From Candidatus Schekmanbacteria bacterium (GTDB taxonomy: Bacteria; CSSED10-310; JACPHN01): a DNA stretch of 31,291 nt. Each line of letters begins with the position of its first letter. Within the stretch, counting starts at the first letter, position 1. Location of the stretch: positions 1 to 31,291 of the forward strand of contig JACPHN010000129.1 in the NCBI GenBank assembly GCA_016188575.1. The letters are read 5' to 3'. Below the pieces are notes generated by a model that made no database searches, was not told the origin of the DNA, and saw only the letters and a program-made list of their open reading frames with translations. Shown in pieces: positions 16,050 to 25,172 of this stretch. A program made the position numbers and the translations under genes.

Positions 16050-16802
16050 ATGTCTGACGGCGATGCAGTCCGCGCAACCACCCTCAAACCTTTTCAGCCC
16101 ACCTTCAAGCCCCTGGAAACGCCCACTTCCCCGACAGGAGCAAGCACCATCGTCACGACGCCAGCCGTGATCAGTGATAGCGCGGCCGCGGACGCCGCAG
16201 AAGCAGCGCGACTACAAGTCGTACCGGACCGCGCCGAGCATCTGTCCATGGCGACCGCCGATCTGCAGCAACTCGAGAGCGCACTATCGACAGTGCAAGG
16301 TAGAATCGATGACGCGACGTCCAAGCTGACCGAAATCCGCAGCGCGGGGCGAGACCTCGCCCAGGCTTCTCACGGCTCCCGCGAGGATATCGCCGCCCAA
16401 TGCAGGAGATTGCTGGCGGCATGCGGAATGGCCGAACCCGAGCTATCGCGGTTGGCGGATCTTCTGGCGGGGAACGAGGGCGCGAGACGAGACCTGATCA
16501 GCCAGTCTGGACACAAGCTTGACTCGGAGACCTCAACAGGCGGTGAACGAGACATTGCGGTTGAAGGCGGACACCAGGAGCTCAAGGACTTTAATATAAA
16601 ATCATACGAAGAGGAGAAGTTCGAGGGATACAAGAAACAGCTAGCCGCGACCGGAATGACCGAGCCTGAGCTTTCGCAAAAAGCGCGAATGATGGCGATG
16701 CAAGCAGCTCAGCAGATGATGACGGAAATCGTTACCATGCTGTCAAACATCATGAAAGCCAAACATGAAGCGATGATGGCAATCATCCGCAACCTCAAGT
16801 AA
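16050..16802 (+). CDS. Unknown helical protein with an internal duplication, possible secreted factor
   Basis: 250 residues, not recognised. Seen: a Ser/Thr/Pro-rich N-terminus (1-45), helical heptad-like stretches (60-115), and a duplicated segment: LLAACGMAEPELSRLA at 121-136 and QLAATGMTEPELSQKA at 197-212. The C-terminus is Met-rich and amphipathic (213-250, with AMQAAQQMMTEIVTML). There is no Sec signal peptide. ATG 16050 has GGAGAG at the right distance. A sigma-54-like promoter lies 56 nt upstream. Its makeup (disordered N-terminus, helices, few Cys) resembles type III secretion substrates or translocator-type proteins, and a FliK/YscP-like gene lies 7 kb away, but no family assignment is possible. 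Confidence 0.7.
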   Translation: MSDGDAVRATTLKPFQPTFKPLETPTSPTGASTIVTTPAVISDSAAADAAEAARLQVVPDRAEHLSMATADLQQLESALSTVQGRIDDATSKLTEIRSAGRDLAQASHGSREDIAAQCRRLLAACGMAEPELSRLADLLAGNEGARRDLISQSGHKLDSETSTGGERDIAVEGGHQELKDFNIKSYEEEKFEGYKKQLAATGMTEPELSQKARMMAMQAAQQMMTEIVTMLSNIMKAKHEAMMAIIRNLK

Positions 16803-16835
16803 CGAAGCTCCTCTCGTTCAAGCATCACGCAGTCA

Positions 16836-16863
16836 GGCGCCAGCCGCGGTACGAGCTGGCGCC
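16836..16863. repeat. Perfect 9-bp inverted repeat after the first unknown gene
   Basis: GGCGCCAGC (16836-16844) and GCTGGCGCC (16855-16863) form a stem with a 10-nt loop, 33 nt after a stop codon. No T-tract follows, so it is either a rho-assisted processing hairpin or a site for a regulator of the promoter at 16879. Confidence 0.4.
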
Positions 16864-16878
16864 GGTAGGCTTTCCCGG

Positions 16879-16894
16879 TGGCACGGACAAAGCA
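16879..16894 (+). promoter_or_regulatory. Sigma-54-like promoter before the second unknown gene
   Basis: TGGCACG-N4-AAGCA: the -24 element is perfect and the GC of the -12 element is correctly spaced, but AA replaces TT before it. The ATG at 17001 is 107 nt downstream. Weaker than the 15979 site. Confidence 0.4.
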
Positions 16895-17000
16895 CCGCCC
16901 GCCAGCGGCGCCGCTACGCTCTTCCCCTTGACGCCGCAACCCGTGCACGACTAGCCTGAGTGTAGCAGACCCGGGCCACATCTACTCACTGGAGGAAATC

Positions 17001-17747
17001 ATGGACCGCGCCGGTCGCTCCGATCCACCATCCCCGATCTCCGCGAAGTCCCCGGCCAGTGGTGACGAGCCTCGTTCGGCAGAGGAGCCATCGGAGCCCG
17101 CGGATGGCGAGGCCGGTGTCGAGTTTACGAACTGGGTGCAGACGAAGTCCGGGAAATCAGTGTACGATCTCTTCCGAACCGCGCGGACGGCAGCCGCACC
17201 GGCGCCACTGGCGGTGACAGGCGGCGCGGCGAGCTTGCGTCCAGCGGTCGGCGCGCCGCAAGCAACTGCGCACCCGGGCGAAGTGGCCAGCGCCCTCTCC
17301 AGCATCGCGGACCTGGCAGAGCGTCTTGGTCCCGCCGCCGCCGCCTACCAGACGATCGACCGGTTCGAGGTGATCGGCCGGCAGATGCGCTCTGGTCAGC
17401 TCTCGTCCTGGGAGGCGCAGCAACTGCAGGAACCGCTCTGGCAGGGCATCCGCGCCTTCGTCTACGAGCCTGTGGCGCGCCACAAAGACCCTACGACCAG
17501 CTTTCAACGCGCCGCCTTGTTGCTTGTCGGCGCCGGCTCCCACCCCGCCGTTCAGCGGACCCGGCTGCGCCTTCACCGCTACCTTCACAGTGCCGTCGAC
17601 AGCGCGCTGCGCGCCATCGCCACCGAGCTCGGACCGCCCGAAGTTGCGGCGCGGCTCGACGCTTTCCTGCGCACGACCGATCTGAACGACCAGGCCAAGG
17701 CGGCGCTGCGGGAGTGCACCGACCTTGCCTTTACGCTCACGCCGTAA
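17001..17747 (+). CDS. Unknown 248-residue protein
   Basis: Not recognised. Seen: a polar, Pro/Ser/Glu-rich N-terminus (1-40), a short conserved-looking segment VEFTNWVQTKSGKSVYDLF (residues 39-57), an Ala/Pro linker, and an all-helical C-terminal domain (about 95-248) with many Arg and Leu residues. No signal peptide or membrane segment. GGAGG lies 5-6 nt before the ATG. It follows the Met-rich unknown gene by 198 nt with an inverted repeat and a sigma-54-like site between them, so it may have its own promoter yet belong to the same regulon. Confidence 0.65.
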   Translation: MDRAGRSDPPSPISAKSPASGDEPRSAEEPSEPADGEAGVEFTNWVQTKSGKSVYDLFRTARTAAAPAPLAVTGGAASLRPAVGAPQATAHPGEVASALSSIADLAERLGPAAAAYQTIDRFEVIGRQMRSGQLSSWEAQQLQEPLWQGIRAFVYEPVARHKDPTTSFQRAALLLVGAGSHPAVQRTRLRLHRYLHSAVDSALRAIATELGPPEVAARLDAFLRTTDLNDQAKAALRECTDLAFTLTP

Positions 17748-17851
17748 CCGCCTGCACCAGGATCAGCACGCAAGGTCGCGGGCGGCGCGTGACCGCTTGC
17801 CTCATGCGCTTTCGCGCCGGCAGAAGGTAGCGCTGAGCTCGGCAAGGGACC

Positions 17852-17857
17852 TATAAT
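17852..17857 (+). promoter_or_regulatory. Possible -10 box of the nitrilase gene
   Basis: TATAAT lies 94 nt before the nitrilase ATG. The -35 region at the right spacing is poor, so this is a weak call. Confidence 0.3.
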
Positions 17858-17950
17858 CAGGCGGACCAAGAGCCGCCACGTGGCCGACTCTGAGCTCGGT
17901 GGCGTCGCTGCCGCCGGTCCCCGGTCAGTGGCGTCACCAATAAGGCGGGC

Positions 17951-18820
17951 ATGCGAACATCGTTTCGGTTGGGTATCGTTCAGCTTTGTGCTCGACAAGA
18001 TGTCGAGGAGAACCTGCGCGCGGTCGCTACCGGCGTGCATGATGCCGCCGAAGGCGGGGCCGACTTCGTGCTGCTTCCCGAAAACCTCGCCTACATGGGA
18101 CCCGAGGCGGGCAAGCTAGCCATGGCGGAGCCCGTCGGCACCGGACCCATCTCTGCTGCGCTCGCTTCTCTGGCCCGAAGAGCGCATGTTTACCTGGCCG
18201 CAGGCGGCATCCCCGAATGTGCGCGCGAGGTCGGGAAGGTGCACAATACCTTCGTGGTCTTCGCTCCCAACGGTGACGTCTGCGCCACCTACCGCAAAAT
18301 TCACCTCTTCGACATCCATATTCCCGAGGCCATTGACATTCTCGAGTCCTCCACGGTCGCTCCGGGCTGCGATCCCGTCGTCCTCTCCACCCCACTTGCG
18401 ACTTTTGGGCTGAGCATCTGCTACGATCTGCGATTTCCGGAGCTTTATCGCAAGCTGGCCCTGGCCGGCGCCGAGGTCATGCTCGTGCCCGCGGCCTTTA
18501 CCGCTCACACCGGCCGCGACCACTGGCACGTGCTCCTGCGCGCCCGCGCCATCGAGAATACGTGCTACGTGGCGGCGGCGGGCCAATTCGGGCAGCACAT
18601 GCCGGGCCGCGTGAGCTATGGACGTTCCGCGGTCGTGGATCCGTGGGGACGAGTCCTCGCGGAGGCACCCGACGGCGAGCTCTCGACAGTCGTCGTCACC
18701 ATCGATCTCGAGCGCTTGCGCGCCGTGCGCCGCGGCATGCCCTCACTCCAACACATCCGTTGCAATTCCGTGTCACCTGACGCCGTGCTGGTCTGCCAGT
18801 CCAAAGATAACCAACCCTGA
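17951..18820 (+). CDS. Carbon-nitrogen hydrolase, Nit1/deaminated glutathione amidase-like
   Basis: A 289-residue nitrilase-superfamily amidase. The catalytic triad is visible: Glu44 in LLPENLAYM, Lys116 in YRKIHLFD and Cys157 in SICYDLRFPELYR. The KIHLFD and CYDLRFPELY blocks resemble the Nit1 branch, which hydrolyses deaminated glutathione as metabolite repair; other omega-amidase substrates cannot be excluded. The conserved RARAIENTCYVAAAGQ region (about 198-213) is also present. Full length, no signal peptide, cytoplasmic. The ATG start gives the usual short N-terminus before the first strand, though the Shine-Dalgarno is weak. The methyltransferase gene starts 15 nt after its stop, so the two form an operon. 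Confidence 0.92.
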   Translation: MRTSFRLGIVQLCARQDVEENLRAVATGVHDAAEGGADFVLLPENLAYMGPEAGKLAMAEPVGTGPISAALASLARRAHVYLAAGGIPECAREVGKVHNTFVVFAPNGDVCATYRKIHLFDIHIPEAIDILESSTVAPGCDPVVLSTPLATFGLSICYDLRFPELYRKLALAGAEVMLVPAAFTAHTGRDHWHVLLRARAIENTCYVAAAGQFGQHMPGRVSYGRSAVVDPWGRVLAEAPDGELSTVVVTIDLERLRAVRRGMPSLQHIRCNSVSPDAVLVCQSKDNQP

Positions 18821-18835
18821 ATCCAGGAGAGCTCC

Positions 18836-19612
18836 ATGATCGCCGACGAGCAGAATCCGAGCACGCCGGCGCAGGCCGTTTTCGCCGAGCGGGCCACGAC
18901 CTACGTCCGGAGCGCTTGCCACCGCGAGCCGGCCGTCTTGCGCCGCATTGTGGCCCAGGCTGCTCCGCAAAAGGACTGGATAGCGCTGGATATCGGGACC
19001 GGGACCGGCCACACCGCGTTTGCCCTGGCGCCCTACGTCGCCGCGGTGATCGGCGTCGACGTTACTCCAGAAATGCTCGCCGAGGCGCGCCGTGTGCATG
19101 GCTCCGAGCACACGGGGGCAGCCGTTCGCTTCTGCCTCGCCGATGCCCAGGACCTGCCATTTCCCGAGGGTTCGTTCAACCTGATCACCTGTCGCCGCGC
19201 CGCCCACCACTTTCCCCGCGTCCGCCGGGCCGTCGCCGAAATGGCGCGCTTGCTGGTCGACGGCGGTCGCCTCGTCATCGACGACCGTTCCGTCCCTGAG
19301 GATGACTTCATCGATGAGCTCATGAACGAGCTCGATACCTGTCACGACCGCTCGCACGTCCGCCAGTATCGACCCTCTGAATGGTATCGCCTCCTCAGCG
19401 AACAGGACTTCGTCGTTGAATCCGTCGAGCTCTATGTCCGCCACCGGCCTCTGAGCGCGCTCACTCTAGGCGTCTGCGACTACGATGCGACGCTCATCCG
19501 CGACCGCCTCGAGGCGCTCGATTCCTTCCAACGCAAGCGGATCCGCTACGAGCTCGTGGACGGCGAGCCGCACTTGAACCACTGGTACGTGCTCGTCACC
19601 GCACACCTCTGA
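18836..19612 (+). CDS. Class I SAM-dependent methyltransferase (UbiE-like)
   Basis: 258 residues. Seen: SAM-binding motif [11 protein letters not shown] (51-60), acidic motif [11 protein letters not shown], motif [24 protein letters not shown] split over motifs III and IV, and the post-motif [12 protein letters not shown]. This is the Methyltransf_11/UbiE arrangement; the substrate is unknown and small-molecule methylation is likely. CAGGAGAG precedes the ATG. Cotranscribed with the nitrilase gene. Its last 17 bp overlap tail-to-tail with the large exported protein gene on the other strand. Confidence 0.88.
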   Translation: MIADEQNPSTPAQAVFAERATTYVRSACHREPAVLRRIVAQAAPQKDWIALDIGTGTGHTAFALAPYVAAVIGVDVTPEMLAEARRVHGSEHTGAAVRFCLADAQDLPFPEGSFNLITCRRAAHHFPRVRRAVAEMARLLVDGGRLVIDDRSVPEDDFIDELMNELDTCHDRSHVRQYRPSEWYRLLSEQDFVVESVELYVRHRPLSALTLGVCDYDATLIRDRLEALDSFQRKRIRYELVDGEPHLNHWYVLVTAHL

Positions 19613-22600
19613 AACGCCGTTCGCCCCTCCTTCCGCCGCGCCTACGGCCCGCCAGCGAACCGCCAGCCGCGCTCGACAGGATCACCGCCAGGATGACGGT
19701 CGTCCAGGGCGACGTTGCCGGTACCGGCGCCATGAACGGCGTGAGCTCATAGCGGTTGCTCTTGTTTCCCTCCGCATCGATCGATAGCAGCCGGGCATAG
19801 TACTGCTTGCCTGGGAAGAAGCCCGTCAACGTGATCGCGTGGTGCTCTGTGTGGTGCCCGTCCTGCGCCATCAGAGCATACTGCATCCCGCCGCCGTATT
19901 CCACGGTGGAGCTCGCCGGCTCGTCGGTATCCCATTCGATTACCGCCGTCTGGTCATTGACCCAGCGGAACGAAACGGACCCGCGGTCGATCTCGGGCGG
20001 TGTCTCGTCCTTGGTTGGTTGGAGCTGGACGTTTCCTGGACCATAGACGAAGGCATTGCCCGCGACGTCGCTCGCGTTTATTTGATACAGGATCTTCTTG
20101 CCGGGTTCCAGACCCGTGAGCTGCAGCAAGTGCCCGGTAACAAGGCTGCGATCCTCGATGCGCGACCGCAGCGGTACCGACGTTCCGTATGTTACGATGC
20201 TCTCTGCCGGCTCGGAGGTCGTCCACCGCAGCAACGCCAGTCCGTCGGACAGCGGGACCGCCGCCACGTTCGAGATCTGTGGCGGCACCACGTCCGGCTC
20301 CGCCGGCGGATCGACATCGAGCTCGTCTGTAGCCGCCGCCAAGTCGTATCCATCTGCCGTTCGCGATTGAATGCTCGGAGCGTAAGTTCCCCGCGGCACG
20401 CCAGCGAGGACCGCGCGATGGTTCCGCGCCGCCCTGGCGGATGCCCACTGAAAGCTGGTGCCGGCCCTACCCGGTACATGCCCGGCTCCGCGTGTCCCGG
20501 TAGCTTGCATGTCGAGCGCGCCCATCGCGTACCGATCGGTTTGCCACTCCACCACGGTCATGTCGTCGGTCGCCAGCACCACCGTCGGCCCGCCGGTCAC
20601 CGCCGGTGGTGTCGTATGGCCCGCCTCCAGCGTCGAGAAGATCAGCGGCTCGGAGTCGACGGAGCGGCCAAAGAGGTCGAGGCCGCGGACGACGACGAAA
20701 TATCGGCTATTGGGCGCGAGGTTGGTGAGCGCGACTTCATGAGCCAGCGCGAGCGGTCCCACCGGCGTGGGTATCGCGAGCTTCTGCGCGCTTGCTGGCA
20801 GCGACGCCGCGGGACCGAGCTCCGCGTCCGCCGCTGCTAACCCGAAATCCACGACGGAGCCGCGGGCGATGAAATCCGTCGTCCAGGAGACGATGGCCTG
20901 GTCCGAGCTCACGCGGCCGAAGTCGGCGAGCGGCCCTTCGATGATCCGCAGCTCCGCCGCTGGCGCTGATGCGGCACCACGGCAGCTTCCGGCGACGGCC
21001 AATGACGCCTCACCCATGCGGTCCAGGAATACGAGCTCGTAGTACACGTCGGTGTCCGGGGCCGGTACCGGCAAAAGCGCGCTGCGCCACCGCGCGAGAA
21101 GCCCGAGGTCCGCGCGACCATCAAGAGCTCCGGGAGTGCTTCCCCACCGCAGTGTCGCCCGGGTGAGCCGCGGCGACTCCAGGATCATGCCTGCCTCTTC
21201 GGTGCTTGCCGTCCGTGAGTCGCACAGTGCAGTTCCCCCTGAACCGCTGCCGGCGGAGCAGCCCGTGCATGTCGTGAAACTACTCTCAACGGCAGTGCGC
21301 ACGTTCCCCGCAAGATCTTCCGCGGTTATCGAGAATCGGTACGCGGACCCCGGAGTCACCCCGGTGAGCTCGACGAGGTGCTCTCTGGACGGGGCGGCGC
21401 GGCGCGAGAGGCGGCGGTCATAGGGCGCTGCGGAGCGCAACGTCACGTCCACGTAGACGGGTTCGTCTGCGACGACGCGGATCACCAGCCGGTCTTCTGT
21501 CGACTCGATCACCGCCGGCGCCTCGTAAAACACCGGTGCCAGCGTATCGGTACCCACAAGCGAAGGGATGGCAACCGGATCGGAACAGGTAACCCCGCGC
21601 ACCGGAGGATCGTTGCGCAGGCACACCGTGAGCGTGTCACCTACCGGCGGCACGGTAACATCGATCGCAACGCTGCGCTGCGTGGCAAAGCTGCCGTCGG
21701 TGAACAAGACGTCGCCGGACTCCGCGGTAATCTCGGCTACCGCCGGTTCGCTTGCCGTCCACGATACGAGCAATGAGCTCGGCGCTACCGCTTCAATCGT
21801 AGGTGCCACCAAAAAGCCCGGCGCCGTAACCTGCGGCAGCCCCGCGGCCGGCATCGCCTGCGCGAACGTGCCGAGACTCGGACCATAGGTTGGCGTACCC
21901 GTCTGACCAGGCAGCGGCACTGCGAACAGCGCATAGTAGTATGTCACGCCATTGACCAGATTGGCATCCACGAAAGGCAGCGCCGGATCGGTTGCCACCC
22001 ACGTCCCTTCGGTAAGCGATCGCGGATAGCCGCCCGTGTTGCGCCGAATGATCCAGGAAATGCCGACCGGAAGGTCGGGCACCACGGTTTGACCCGCGAA
22101 ATACGCGAGCGCGACGGAAGAATCGGCGGGGCGAGCGACGAGCTCGTCCGCGTCGGGCAACGGCAGATCTCCCGACAGAATGGGCGTGGCGGTAGGCGTA
22201 GGAGTTGCCGTAGGGGTGAAGGTTGGCGTCGGCGTCGAAGTCGCCGTCCGCGTGGGGCTCGGCGTCGCTGTGATGGTGGCGGTGGGAGTTGCCGTCGCCG
22301 TCGGGGTACGCGTCGCCGTCGGGGTACGCGTGGCTGTCGCCGTGAAAGTAGCCGTCGCCGTGAAAGTAGCCGTCGCCGTGAAGGTCGGCGTGCGGGTCGC
22401 GGTAGCCGTGGGGGTCGGCGTGCGGGTCGGCGTAGGGGTTTGCGTGAACGTCGCGGTGGGCGTGCCCGTGTCGGTCGGCGTCGGCGTTTGGGTAAGCGTG
22501 GACGTTGCCGTCGGCGTATCCGTCGCCGTAGGTGTTGGCGTGTACGTGGGCGCCACCAGAGTGATGGACGTAGAGCCGGAAGCGTCGCCGCTGACCGTGG

Positions 22601-24137
22601 CGGCACTGCACAGCGCCGAGCCGGACGTGAGCCCCGAACGCACCACAAAGGACGCGGTGGCGTCGACCGTCCCCACTTGCACCCCTGCCAACCCGGGATC
22701 GGCATCGGGCGTGTCGATCGTGGTGTCGAGGTCGGAGCTCACCGTGACGAGCGTCCCATTGAGCACGAAGATGCCGCCGGCGTCACCGATTGCGGAAGTG
22801 TCCACTGACGTTGAATCAATCCCGTCCGCGACGATGGAGGCTTGGGCAGGGGTCAGTGTGAGCGCGCCGGTCGGGGCGTACGCGCTGCGCGACAAGTAGG
22901 CCGACGGCGCCGCCGCGACCGGGTCCGTGCGCCAGGCCACGAAAACCGTCTCGGTTGGGGCGTGCACGGCGATTGCCGGCTGCACCTTCGCCGCGGTGTC
23001 ACTGATGACATCCCGGTTGGTTCCGTACGTCGCTCCGCTGTCGACCGAATTCGCAAAATAGATGTCCTTGTATCCGCTGCGATCGTCAACCCACACGGCG
23101 AACAGGTGCTTCTCGGTTCCCGTGGCGATGGCAGCGTAGTCCTGTGAGCTGCCTGGGTTGGTACCATCGCCGTCGTCGATTTGGGTGGGCGCGGAGAACG
23201 TCTGGCCACCGTCGGTGGAGACTGCGGCAACGACATCCGTTTCGGCACCGTCGGCGACGCTCCACGCGAGATAGGCGCTGTCGCTGTCGCGCGCGAGCGC
23301 GGGGCGCATCTCATCGTCCGGGCCGCTGGTGATACGCGCGTCTGTGCCGAATGTACCCCCGCCATCAGTGCTCCGATCAAAGTAGATGTCGGCGCCTTCC
23401 GTGGAATTCCGCAGGTCCGTCCACGCCACGTATACGTTGGTTCCCTTCAGCCAAACTGCCGTATCTTTCTGGTCCGCCGACGTCGCATCGCCTACGGCCA
23501 CCGGCGCTAACCAGGTGTCGCCGGCGTCCGTGCTCCTGATCGCGTATACCCTGAGAGGGCCGCCCGCGCTGTCCCATTGTTGATAGACCACGACCACGTT
23601 CGTGCCGTCATAAGCGACAACCGGCGCCTTTGCCCCGTACGCGGAGGTGTCGAGTCGCTGATCGGTGCCAAATGCGAGCTCGCCGCCGTTGGGCGTGCCC
23701 TTGTCGAAGTATACTTGACCATCGGCGTCCGCACGGTAATCCTCCCAGACGACGTAGGCAAAAGTGGCGCCGGGGTCGACGACGATCTGCGGGTACTTCG
23801 GGTTCATCCCCGTATAGTCGGTGACGATGTTGCCGCCGTACGCCAAGGATAGATCGGGATTGAAGACCTTCAAATAAATATCGTTTCCGCCGGCGCCGTA
23901 GTCGCAGTAGAGATAGTAGACCAGGGCCGCCGCGTCCACGCCAATCGCGGGATCGCAGTACGTGAAGGTATTGACTTGTGCGGCCGCCTGAAAGTAGGCG
24001 GCATGGGCCTCATGACCCGACATCATTACGGCCGCGCCGGGCACTGTGAAGCAGGCCACGACCATGGCGGCAACACGGGAGCTGGGCCATCTTCGGGCGC
24101 AATCCCGCTGCGCAAGGTGCCTCATCGTCAGGATCAT
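19596..24137 (-). CDS. Giant exported BNR/fibronectin-III protein with Thr/Pro linker and C-terminal anchor
   Basis: 1513 residues. Seen: an N-terminal export signal (Arg-rich start, hydrophobic [18 protein letters not shown], ending HAA near 45), then BNR/Asp-box-like repeats at about 60-430 ([32 protein letters not shown]). An invasin-like Ig segment follows at about 440-525, then a low-complexity Thr/Pro/Ala linker at about 530-652. About seven fibronectin-III-like domains reach residue 1470, several with W-T-x-EPA-S-x-V-x-YG and AEDLAGNV-type strands. The C-terminus has a hydrophobic segment ([16 protein letters not shown]) and an Arg-rich tail, like a sorting or membrane anchor. GGAGG lies 6 nt before ATG 24137; earlier ATGs lack one. 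Probably a cell-surface adhesin or glycan-binding protein. Confidence 0.85.
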   Translation of the reverse strand: MILTMRHLAQRDCARRWPSSRVAAMVVACFTVPGAAVMMSGHEAHAAYFQAAAQVNTFTYCDPAIGVDAAALVYYLYCDYGAGGNDIYLKVFNPDLSLAYGGNIVTDYTGMNPKYPQIVVDPGATFAYVVWEDYRADADGQVYFDKGTPNGGELAFGTDQRLDTSAYGAKAPVVAYDGTNVVVVYQQWDSAGGPLRVYAIRSTDAGDTWLAPVAVGDATSADQKDTAVWLKGTNVYVAWTDLRNSTEGADIYFDRSTDGGGTFGTDARITSGPDDEMRPALARDSDSAYLAWSVADGAETDVVAAVSTDGGQTFSAPTQIDDGDGTNPGSSQDYAAIATGTEKHLFAVWVDDRSGYKDIYFANSVDSGATYGTNRDVISDTAAKVQPAIAVHAPTETVFVAWRTDPVAAAPSAYLSRSAYAPTGALTLTPAQASIVADGIDSTSVDTSAIGDAGGIFVLNGTLVTVSSDLDTTIDTPDADPGLAGVQVGTVDATASFVVRSGLTSGSALCSAATVSGDASGSTSITLVAPTYTPTPTATDTPTATSTLTQTPTPTDTGTPTATFTQTPTPTRTPTPTATATRTPTFTATATFTATATFTATATRTPTATRTPTATATPTATITATPSPTRTATSTPTPTFTPTATPTPTATPILSGDLPLPDADELVARPADSSVALAYFAGQTVVPDLPVGISWIIRRNTGGYPRSLTEGTWVATDPALPFVDANLVNGVTYYYALFAVPLPGQTGTPTYGPSLGTFAQAMPAAGLPQVTAPGFLVAPTIEAVAPSSLLVSWTASEPAVAEITAESGDVLFTDGSFATQRSVAIDVTVPPVGDTLTVCLRNDPPVRGVTCSDPVAIPSLVGTDTLAPVFYEAPAVIESTEDRLVIRVVADEPVYVDVTLRSAAPYDRRLSRRAAPSREHLVELTGVTPGSAYRFSITAEDLAGNVRTAVESSFTTCTGCSAGSGSGGTALCDSRTASTEEAGMILESPRLTRATLRWGSTPGALDGRADLGLLARWRSALLPVPAPDTDVYYELVFLDRMGEASLAVAGSCRGAASAPAAELRIIEGPLADFGRVSSDQAIVSWTTDFIARGSVVDFGLAAADAELGPAASLPASAQKLAIPTPVGPLALAHEVALTNLAPNSRYFVVVRGLDLFGRSVDSEPLIFSTLEAGHTTPPAVTGGPTVVLATDDMTVVEWQTDRYAMGALDMQATGTRGAGHVPGRAGTSFQWASARAARNHRAVLAGVPRGTYAPSIQSRTADGYDLAAATDELDVDPPAEPDVVPPQISNVAAVPLSDGLALLRWTTSEPAESIVTYGTSVPLRSRIEDRSLVTGHLLQLTGLEPGKKILYQINASDVAGNAFVYGPGNVQLQPTKDETPPEIDRGSVSFRWVNDQTAVIEWDTDEPASSTVEYGGGMQYALMAQDGHHTEHHAITLTGFFPGKQYYARLLSIDAEGNKSNRYELTPFMAPVPATSPWTTVILAVILSSAAGGSLAGRRRGGRRGERRFRGVR
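22181..22549. repeat. Low-complexity repeat encoding the Thr/Pro linker
   Basis: Imperfect 6- to 18-bp tandem units, for example copies of GCCGTCGCCGTGAAAGTA near 22330-22390. They encode TPTATxT-type protein sequence in the exported protein on the minus strand. Such arrays change length by slippage, and linker length may vary between strains. The repeats stay in frame. Confidence 0.8.
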
Positions 24138-24243
24138 GATTGTCCTCCAGGGATACGAAAGCGCCGCTGCCATTGCGTGCGTTTTAGCATGAAAGCAGGT
24201 ATGAAGAAAACCGTTGCCGACTCTGAGCTAGGAGGGAAAAGGC

Positions 24244-25086
24244 ATGTCCTCCCCGACCAATCTGGGCCCCACAGGCAGCAGCGTCCCGCTTCCGGCCGAA
24301 CCCTCTGCGCCCCGGTCGGTACCGACCTCCGCGAAGGGAGGGGCGAAGGCGTTCGAGGAGCTCGTCGACGAGGACCTTGCGGCGGCTGGTGGTTCCGCGA
24401 CCGCGGCCGCCGTCCCTCCAGACGAGGACCTCGCCGAGGTGGAGCGAAAGCGGCAATCAGTGCACCAGGGCCCGGCGGGTCGCAAGCGCGGCAGAGCGGA
24501 GGTCGGAGAAGTCGATCGCGATGCTGATCTGGTCGATCGCATGCTCTTTGGAGAGAAGCAAGACGCCGCCCACGCTCTGGCGAACGCCGCGGCGGTTCTG
24601 GAGACCGCGGCGCCCGACGCGACCAAGTCACCGGCCGAAGCCCCCGCTTCCGGTAGACTCCCGGTTGAAATGCTCCAACAAATCGTCCGCAGTGCGCGAA
24701 TCCTGGCGAGTCGCCACGAACCGGCGCGCATGACTGTCGAGCTCGAGTCGCGCGTTCTCGGGGGCAAGGTATCGCTTGATCTCTCCGTAGATGAGAGAGT
24801 CGTCTCACTTTCTTTCGTGTCCCCGTCCGCAGCGGTGGCGGAAGTCCTGGCGAACGCGATGCCCGATCTTGCTGATTGCTTGCGCGATGCCGGCTTGCAG
24901 CTCGACCGCAGCTCCGTGGAAGTTGGTGCAAGCTCCGGGGGTGGACAAGGGCAGCGCCGGTCGGGTGAGCCGTTCGCGCTCGGCCCGAGCACAGGTGCGG
25001 GCGCGGCCGACGGTTCTCCTGGAGCAGACGAACAACCGACTTCCCGCGCCCCGGCGCCGGAAACCAGCACCGACTATTCGGTCTGA
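24244..25086 (+). CDS. Protein with FliK/YscP-like C-terminal domain (type III needle or hook length control)
   Basis: 280 residues. The N-terminal half is disordered and Pro/Ala/Glu-rich with an acidic stretch. Residues about 140-228 follow the FliK C-terminal (Flg_hook) pattern: MTVELESRVLGGKVSLDLSV, then VVSLSFVSPSAAVAEVL, then LADCLRDAGLQLDRSSVEV. That is two beta strands, a helix, and a final strand after a short loop. The domain in FliK, YscP or HrpP-type proteins switches substrate specificity of flagellar or type III export gates. A Ser/Gly/Pro-rich tail follows. AGGAGG lies 8 nt before ATG 24244. No other export-apparatus gene is visible in the window. It shares a 106-nt divergent promoter region with the exported protein gene. 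Confidence 0.6.
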   Translation: MSSPTNLGPTGSSVPLPAEPSAPRSVPTSAKGGAKAFEELVDEDLAAAGGSATAAAVPPDEDLAEVERKRQSVHQGPAGRKRGRAEVGEVDRDADLVDRMLFGEKQDAAHALANAAAVLETAAPDATKSPAEAPASGRLPVEMLQQIVRSARILASRHEPARMTVELESRVLGGKVSLDLSVDERVVSLSFVSPSAAVAEVLANAMPDLADCLRDAGLQLDRSSVEVGASSGGGQGQRRSGEPFALGPSTGAGAADGSPGADEQPTSRAPAPETSTDYSV

Positions 25087-25172
25087 CAGCGCCCCGCGCC
25101 CCCAGCCGGCGCGCTGCGGCGCGCAAAGCCACTCTCTTGGTCGCGACGCCATGCCCCGGCGCGCGCTGAGCA

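Noticed and set aside
22180-22899. Plus-strand frame encoding a Gly/Val repeat protein, and the same region as a CRISPR-like array
   Set aside because: It is the reverse side of the in-frame Thr/Pro linker of the exported protein. Units are imperfect, short and without unique spacers.
17883-24227. A shared 14-mer GCCGACTCTGAGCT at 17883 and 24214, both upstream of genes
   Set aside because: About one or two such matches are expected by chance in a window of this size, and the flanks differ.
25087-25172. GC-rich dyads between convergent genes as a bidirectional terminator
   Set aside because: No clean stem with a T-tract on either strand could be drawn.
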